A DNA stretch of 10,029 bases from CAZNER01 sp964572065. Lineage in GTDB: Bacteria > Patescibacteriota > Dojkabacteria > JAHIVN01. The translations under genes and the position numbers were made by a program. The stretch is taken from the NCBI GenBank assembly GCA_964572065.1, contig CAZNER010000069.1, positions 1 through 10,029 on the forward strand. Reading direction: 5' to 3'. Shown here piece by piece: positions 6,371 through 10,029 of the stretch (its first letter is position 1; each line of letters begins with the position of its first letter). Below the pieces are notes generated by a model. That model was not told where the DNA came from and did no database searches. It worked only from the letters and a program-made list of their open reading frames with translations.

Positions 6371-6797
6371 GAAAGTCAGGAATGCTACAGAAGTAGAATT
6401 AGGTGGGATAAAATACAGAAGTAAATTAGAACTCTATACTGCTACTAGGCTAAAAGACAATGATATACCTTTTGATTATGAGAAACATAAGTTTCCCTTG
6501 ATGGAGAAATTTACTTACTTGGGGGAAATTTATGAACCTCATAAGATAAAAGGTAAGAAACAATTTGTATTAGTTTCACCTAATATCAGAGCTATTACCT
6601 ATACTCCAGATTTTGTCAACAAAGAAGACAAATGGATTATAGAAGTAAAAGGTTATGCTAATGATGTATTCCCTATTAAATGGAAATTGTTTAAGAACTT
6701 GATTAAGGATGAGGGTTATACTTTATTTCTACCAAGTACTCAAACACAAGTTAGGGAAACCATACAGATTATAAAAGATAAATTTTATGAAAACTAG
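6321..6797 (+). CDS. PD-(D/E)XK nuclease (DUF1064 / resolvase-like)
   Basis: Protein of 158 residues with a compact PD-(D/E)XK core: VELGGIKYRSKLELYTATRL (25-44, with Glu37 as the helix acid), YTPDF (94-98, Asp97) and WIIEVKG (105-111, Glu108 and Lys110), then a helix and strand (FKNLIKDEGYTLFLPS). The order GxKYRSKLE...TPDF...EVKG resembles DUF1064-type phage nucleases and T7 endonuclease I-like resolvases, which cut branched DNA. A role in resolving replication or recombination intermediates is plausible. The start ATG 6321 gives a very basic N-terminus (RRKRRVVRKK) and a 50-base overlap with the previous gene; GTG 6339 would shorten both. Ends at TAG 6795-6797, overlapping the lysin start by 11 bases. 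Confidence 0.8.
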   Translation: MRRKRRVVRKKSTPQNKKVRNATEVELGGIKYRSKLELYTATRLKDNDIPFDYEKHKFPLMEKFTYLGEIYEPHKIKGKKQFVLVSPNIRAITYTPDFVNKEDKWIIEVKGYANDVFPIKWKLFKNLIKDEGYTLFLPSTQTQVRETIQIIKDKFYEN

Positions 6798-7188
6798 TAT
6801 ATTAGCACTTTTAATGTGCTTTCAGATTACACCTATTAAAGTGTATAATGAACTTGTAAAACAAGGAGTCAAATGTCCTGAAATTGTGTTAAGACAATCA
6901 ATCTTGGAAACAGGGTGGTATGGTTGTACTGGATGTAGTTTGGATGTTAACAACTTATTTGGATTGACTTATTATGATAAGCAGGCTCAGAAGAGAAGGT
7001 ACCAATCATTTGAAAATTGGACTGAGAGTGTTGCTAAATATAAAAAATGGCAAGATAAGTACTACAAAGGTGGGGATTATTATGATTTCTTAGAATGTGT
7101 CTATAAGAACAAGAAGGGAGAGTGTAAGCGTTATGCTACTAACCCTACTTATATTAGTAAATTAAAAAATATAAAAGTAGATGTTTAA
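6787..7188 (+). CDS. Glucosaminidase-like peptidoglycan hydrolase (GH73/FlgJ-type lysin)
   Basis: Protein of 133 residues spanning one glucosaminidase domain, which cuts N-acetylglucosaminyl bonds of peptidoglycan. Evidence: VLRQSILETGWYG (34-46) with Glu41 as the likely catalytic acid (family pattern AxxESGWG), NNLFGLTYY (55-63), YQSFENWTESVAKYKKW (72-88, the usual YxSxxESxxxY segment) and YATNPTYISKL (116-126, usual YATDPxYxxKI). The N-terminus MKTSILALLMCFQI is hydrophobic but short; it may be a weak signal or membrane anchor. Five cysteines (30, 47, 50, 104, 112) are unusual in a cytosolic phage protein and suggest disulfides outside the cell. No holin is seen nearby. It sits between a nuclease and unknown genes, so it could be a lysis enzyme or a virion or wall-remodelling enzyme. 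Confidence 0.8.
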   Translation: MKTSILALLMCFQITPIKVYNELVKQGVKCPEIVLRQSILETGWYGCTGCSLDVNNLFGLTYYDKQAQKRRYQSFENWTESVAKYKKWQDKYYKGGDYYDFLECVYKNKKGECKRYATNPTYISKLKNIKVDV

Positions 7189-7480
7189 TGATGACTTTAA
7201 AGCAAGGGTATTTAAGATCAGCTTACCTGCAGGTTATGGTAGGAAAGCAATTAAAGCCTTTGAAAATAACAGTCATGTGCTATTAAGATACCTACTAGAG
7301 GATTTACTTACAGATTCACGTATGTATGTGGATGGTAATATAGGGAACAACAGAGAAGTAAAAGAGGGATGGGAGTTAACATTCCAGGATAGACAAACAA
7401 TCTATTCAGAGTTTATGGAAATATTAACAAAAAAATTAGACAATGGAGAATTATTATCAGAATACAGAGTACGTATCTAA
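7181..7480 (+). CDS. Hypothetical protein (99 aa)
   Basis: I do not recognise this gene. ATG 7181 overlaps the end of the lysin by 8 bases. The protein is mixed: DDFKARVFKISLPAGYGRKA at the front, then likely helices (HVLLRYLLEDLLTDSRM and QTIYSEFMEILTKKLDNGE). No signal peptide, metal motif or cysteine is seen. Its last 38 bases overlap the start of the exonuclease gene in another frame, so the two are probably translated together. Nothing in the sequence points to a function. Confidence 0.6.
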   Translation: MFNDDFKARVFKISLPAGYGRKAIKAFENNSHVLLRYLLEDLLTDSRMYVDGNIGNNREVKEGWELTFQDRQTIYSEFMEILTKKLDNGELLSEYRVRI

Positions 7481-8399
7481 CAGTATGTTAGGTTGGCTCA
7501 AAGTAAGTCCTAGATATTTTATTAAAAAAGTTAACAAGGAAGAGGAGGTAAACGAGGAATCAAGTTCTATGGAGTTAGGTAGTATGATACACCTAGCTCT
7601 ATTAGAGCCTGATAAGTTTACTGTATCTTCAGTAGATAAGCCAACAGGTAAGATGGGGGTTTATTGTGATGCATTAATACAAGGTAAAACTAAAGAAGAG
7701 GCAAAAGAAATTGCTACCTTCAGTTATAAACAAGAAACTTTGGATAAGAAGTTTGAAGGTTTACCTGCTACATATGTTGAAGAAAGGTTAGCAAATAAAG
7801 ATAAAATATTTTTAGATTCAAGAACTAAGTTTCTTGTTGATAAATGTGTGGATAGTATCTTAAATAGTACAGAGAGTTTTAAGCTACTCAACGAAGAGAA
7901 TTCAGAGAATGAGCTTGAACTGTACTGGGAAAAAGATGGAATAAAAAAGAAAGGTAAGGTTGATAAACTGATCCTTTCAGAATTAGATAATGGAGTAGTG
8001 TTTAATGTAGATGTTAAGACTACCTCATCTCATATATATCAAGTACCTAGTAAGATCAAAGAAACCCCAACATATAAAGTGTGGGATGATTTTGAAATTA
8101 AAGGTAATAGCTACATGGGGTCCTTTATAAAATATGGGTACTATAGGCAACTTGCTATGTATGATGAGGGAATCAAAGCATACATTAAAGAAAAGTATGA
8201 TAAAGATGTGGAGGTTATTCACCTGCATGTAGTTGTTAATACTACTTCATTTGAGAGTATAGTGTATAAATTTACGGATTATTGGATTGAACTTGGGAAG
8301 AGGGAATTACACGAATTATTAGAAAAATATAGATGGCACAAGGAGACAAATTATTGGGACACCCCTGAAGAGTTTGTAGATGGAATTGTGAAAATATGA
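7443..8399 (+). CDS. PD-(D/E)XK exonuclease, RecE/YqaJ/RecB-like
   Basis: Protein of 318 residues with RecE/RecB-type nuclease motifs: an N-terminal NSMLGWLKVSPRYF segment (13-26), the motif with a metal-binding His, MELGSMIHLALLEPDKF (43-59, His50), KGKVDKL (170-176, Asp174), FNVDVKTT (187-194, Asp190 and Lys192, the core DxK) and YYRQLAMYDEGI (233-244, with the family Gln). Known members degrade one strand of dsDNA from ends and supply ssDNA to an annealing protein. With the Sak4-like and SSB-like genes about 5 kb upstream this would form a phage recombination set; that pairing is inference. DUF3799-type (phage RecE-like) is the closest match by eye. Start ATG 7443 overlaps the previous gene by 38 bases; the stop overlaps the next start (ATGA). 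Confidence 0.82.
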   Translation: MENYYQNTEYVSNSMLGWLKVSPRYFIKKVNKEEEVNEESSSMELGSMIHLALLEPDKFTVSSVDKPTGKMGVYCDALIQGKTKEEAKEIATFSYKQETLDKKFEGLPATYVEERLANKDKIFLDSRTKFLVDKCVDSILNSTESFKLLNEENSENELELYWEKDGIKKKGKVDKLILSELDNGVVFNVDVKTTSSHIYQVPSKIKETPTYKVWDDFEIKGNSYMGSFIKYGYYRQLAMYDEGIKAYIKEKYDKDVEVIHLHVVVNTTSFESIVYKFTDYWIELGKRELHELLEKYRWHKETNYWDTPEEFVDGIVKI

Positions 8400-8947
8400 T
8401 AGAAACGACTGAGTATTTAGAGATGAAGAACAGGACTTGCACTTATCTCCTACCATTGTTAGGTAAAACTAACCATGAGTTTAAGAATTTAGTGCAATGT
8501 TTTGTAGGGGATAAGGACTATCCTAAAGAGTATAATAGGTTATACTTGTTATTTAATAAAGAAGACAAAGACTGGTTTAGGAACCATATGGAAATCTTAA
8601 GAAACCATGAGTTGTTTGAGAAGGAGTATGATGTTAATGAATCTTATATTATGCTTGTGTATAAACTTGAAGGAATTGATCAAGAAAGATACAAGCATTT
8701 TGTAAATGGTAGATATTCTAAATTAGATGAGGATTATAAAGCACATATACTAAACTTCTATAACATTGGTTATGGTAGTGAAGTAGCTAAAGTCCTGTAT
8801 AGGAGAGAAGATAAATACGTAGAGTGGGAAAAAAGACTTGGAGTAAAGATTCCAAGGAGTCAAGAGATAGGTAATAAGCCTGATTTTGATTATGAGGTAT
8901 TTGATAATAATAAAATGTTTAAAAAAATAGCGAATGAACGGAGTTGA
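8396..8947 (+). CDS. Hypothetical protein (183 aa), possibly DNA metabolism related
   Basis: I do not recognise this gene. It starts in an ATGA overlap with the exonuclease and ends 14 bases inside the reductase gene, so it belongs to the same translational chain. The protein is rich in charged and aromatic residues, without signal or membrane segments. Segments include YLLPLLGKTNHEFKNLVQCF (18-37), EYNRLYLLFNKEDKDWFRNH, YDVNESYIMLVYKLEG (about 78-93) and VLYRREDKYVEWEKRLGVKI. It has no P-loop and no clear metal-binding set. Its place between exonuclease and ribonucleotide reductase suggests a part in DNA metabolism but proves nothing. Confidence 0.65.
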   Translation: MIETTEYLEMKNRTCTYLLPLLGKTNHEFKNLVQCFVGDKDYPKEYNRLYLLFNKEDKDWFRNHMEILRNHELFEKEYDVNESYIMLVYKLEGIDQERYKHFVNGRYSKLDEDYKAHILNFYNIGYGSEVAKVLYRREDKYVEWEKRLGVKIPRSQEIGNKPDFDYEVFDNNKMFKKIANERS

Positions 8948-9441
8948 GTTATTAAGTGATGTAGTTGTATATAATAAATACGCAAAGTACATACCTGAAT
9001 TAAAGAGGAGAGAGACATGGGAAGACATAATCACTAGGTATATAACTATGATGTTGAAAAAGTATGGTGGAGAAACCATTCAACAATATATAGATGAGAA
9101 TGCTGATTATACTATATGGGATCAACATTTTATAGATGGTCTTAATGATTTTGAACAAGAGATTGTTTATAATGGTGAATACCTTTTAGATAAGAAAGTA
9201 CTTCCCTCCATGAGAGCTGCACAGTTCTCTGGGGAAGCTGTTTTAAAGAACGAAGCAAGAATATATAACTGTTCTTATATGCCTATGAATGATTATAGGT
9301 CATTTAGTGAGTTAATGTTTTTGCTATTGGGTGGTACAGGTGCTGGTTATTCAGTACAGTACCATCATGTAGAAGAACTTCCTGAGATTAGGAAACCTTT
9401 ACAACAAGCTAAATACTTAGTAGGAGATAGTATTGAAGGGT
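8934..9441 (+). CDS. nrdJ: Ribonucleotide reductase, class II (NrdJ)-like, 5' exon
   Basis: First exon of a ribonucleotide reductase, which makes deoxyribonucleotides. The 169 visible residues match the N-terminal half of monomeric adenosylcobalamin-dependent (class II) triphosphate reductases: KYAKYIPELKRRETWEDII (15-33), VLPSMRAAQFSGEA (89-102), YNCSYMP (111-117, Cys113 at the first redox-cysteine position), a GGTGAGYSV turn (133-141) and GDSIEG (164-169), which in the family continues with Trp. The exon ends with GGG-T at 9441, so Trp (T|GG) is split by the intron. In-frame reading stops at once at TAA 9441-9443, which is intronic. Start ATG 8934 overlaps the previous gene by 14 bases. If class II is right, the enzyme relies on host or environmental B12. 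Class I NrdA is less likely, because spacing and N-terminus look like the NrdJ type. Confidence 0.8.
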
Positions 9442-10029
9442 AAACTCTGCCCTTTTAAAAGACATCTAATTGCTGGAAACTCTTAAAGCCAAATAAACTA
9501 ATGTTAATCCCGTCTAGGGAAGGAATGAATGTTTAAAAATTATTTGGATGTTATAAATATATTTTGTATATTTATATAAATAGACAATCAGCAGCTAAAT
9601 TTTATTAAAAATGAATATACATAAAAAAATTAATAAAAAAAGTTCAGAGACTATCTCGAAAGAGAGTACACAAGAAATTGTGGAAACGGTGTCATTATTT
9701 AAATTTTATGCTTTAATAGACCCAAGAGATAATAAAATAAAGTATATTGGAAGAACTATAGATGAAAAAAATAGATATAGAAACCATATTTATGAATCTA
9801 AAAAAAATAATAGGAATAAAAAAGAAAGATGGATAATGTATCTTTTAAGAAAAAATATGAAACCTATTATGAAAATCCTATATACTTTAGAATGCTCTTT
9901 AAATGAAGCTATAAAAACAGAAAAAGCATTAATTAAGAATTTATTAAGAAAAGGTTATAATTTAAAAAATATGCCTGATAATTATAATGGAAGTTTATTA
10001 ACAGGTAAAAAAGTTTATCAGTATGATTT
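9442..10029 (+). ncRNA. Group I intron (subgroup IA-like) in the ribonucleotide reductase gene, 5' part
   Basis: The 5' splice site is well defined: exon bases 9435-9441 pair with 9449-9455 (AAGGGT with GCCCTT plus a flanking G-T), placing a T-G wobble at T9441, the hallmark of P1. The core follows: P3 9461-9466/9688-9693 (GACATC/GGTGTC, one wobble), P4 9471-9475/9589-9593 (TGCTG/CAGCA), a long P5 extension (9477-9582) with hairpins at 9508-9511/9517-9520 and a perfect 10-bp AT stem 9552-9561/9567-9576, P6 9600-9608/9630-9638 (9 bp), P7 5' strand GACTA 9649-9653, and a P7.1/P7.2-type hairpin 9654-9665 capped by a GAAA tetraloop. P7 3' and P9 lie beyond the window. It is a relative of the dnaB intron: GACAATCAGCAGC and GTTCAGAGACTA recur in both. 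Confidence 0.92.
9611..10029 (+). CDS. GIY-YIG homing endonuclease, N-terminal part (intron-encoded, runs off window)
   Basis: The open frame begins at ATG 9611 and is uninterrupted to the window end (139 residues). The nuclease core starts at about residue 30: KFYALIDP (31-38, variant of GIY), IKYIGRT (43-49, the YIG motif), RYRNHI (55-60, catalytic Arg and His region), a basic helix ERWIMYLLRKN, and AIKTEKALIKN (100-110, Glu104 as the metal ligand), then KGYNLKN. The last visible residues KKVYQYD look like the start of a NUMOD1 DNA-binding repeat, as in the endonuclease of the other intron. Residues 1-28 are encoded by ribozyme core sequence (P6 to P3), so their sequence is probably set by RNA structure; GTG 9680 or 9689 are later possible starts. 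The function would be cleavage of intronless reductase genes at the insertion site. Confidence 0.87.
   Translation, partial: MNIHKKINKKSSETISKESTQEIVETVSLFKFYALIDPRDNKIKYIGRTIDEKNRYRNHIYESKKNNRNKKERWIMYLLRKNMKPIMKILYTLECSLNEAIKTEKALIKNLLRKGYNLKNMPDNYNGSLLTGKKVYQYD

Noticed and set aside
8025..8228. Minus-strand open frame within the exonuclease
   Set aside because: Antisense shadow covering the nuclease DxK motif region; no supporting signal.
8750..9079. Minus-strand open frame of 109 codons rich in Tyr, Phe and Ile
   Set aside because: Antisense of the junction between the 183-residue unknown and the reductase; hydrophobic content follows from reading AT-rich coding DNA backwards.
9552..9576. 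Perfect AT hairpin as a transcription terminator
   Set aside because: The stem has no G or C and no following T-tract, and it lies within the P5 extension of the group I intron, where a structural role explains it.
1..10029. Stop codon reassignment, as in some gut phages
   Set aside because: TAA, TAG and TGA each end genes at positions that agree with neighbouring starts, and no conserved domain is interrupted by a stop outside the introns.
1..10029. CRISPR array, tRNA genes, or a dedicated defence island
   Set aside because: No regularly spaced direct repeats, no cloverleaf-like sequence with a TTC arm, and no recognisable defence gene set were seen on either strand.

Overview
The window looks like part of an AT-rich double-stranded DNA phage or prophage genome, probably infecting a member of the Bacteroidota. 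All genes lie on the + strand and are tightly packed, with ATGA-type overlaps. Starts are preceded by A-rich stretches and not by Shine-Dalgarno sites, which fits Bacteroidota translation. TAA, TAG and TGA all end genes, so the standard bacterial code applies. The gene set (split DnaB helicase, Sak4-type NTPase, SSB-like protein, divergent TOPRIM primase, dUTPase, PD-(D/E)XK nucleases, ribonucleotide reductase, group I introns with GIY-YIG endonucleases) would suit a crAss-like or similar large gut phage. That placement is inference; no virion gene is visible. A run of 100 N (4392-4491) shows that the sequence is a scaffolded assembly.

Layout. 1-869: 3' part of a group I intron with the C-terminal part of a GIY-YIG homing endonuclease. 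870-1808: 3' exon of a DnaB-like helicase, entered at the Walker A motif. 1808-3089: Sak4-like RecA-fold NTPase and a putative ssDNA-binding protein, closed by a strong terminator hairpin. 3139-4575: divergent primase and a gap-broken dUTPase. 4584-6158: PPP-type phosphatase, a 65-residue unknown and a second calcineurin-like phosphoesterase. 6155-7480: a small unknown, a PD-(D/E)XK nuclease, a glucosaminidase-like lysin and another unknown. 7443-8947: a RecE/YqaJ-like exonuclease and an unknown. 8934-9441: first exon of a class II-like ribonucleotide reductase. 9442-end: 5' part of a second group I intron with its own GIY-YIG endonuclease.

Together the genes form a DNA metabolism block. Helicase and primase open and prime the fork. 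SSB, Sak4 and exonuclease make a plausible annealing/recombination set. The small PD-(D/E)XK nuclease may process branched DNA. dUTPase and ribonucleotide reductase supply clean dNTPs. The phosphatases and the lysin are passengers whose roles cannot be read from context.

The most interesting part is the intron pair. Both ribozyme cores can be folded by eye, share near-identical core strings and interrupt the most conserved codons of two DNA metabolism genes. In both, the endonuclease reading frame overlaps the catalytic RNA, but from opposite ends: in the first it runs through P3 to P8 and stops inside P8; in the second it starts in the P6 loop and enters P8. The first intron also has a protein-like reading frame of about 49 codons filling its P8 loop that I cannot assign.
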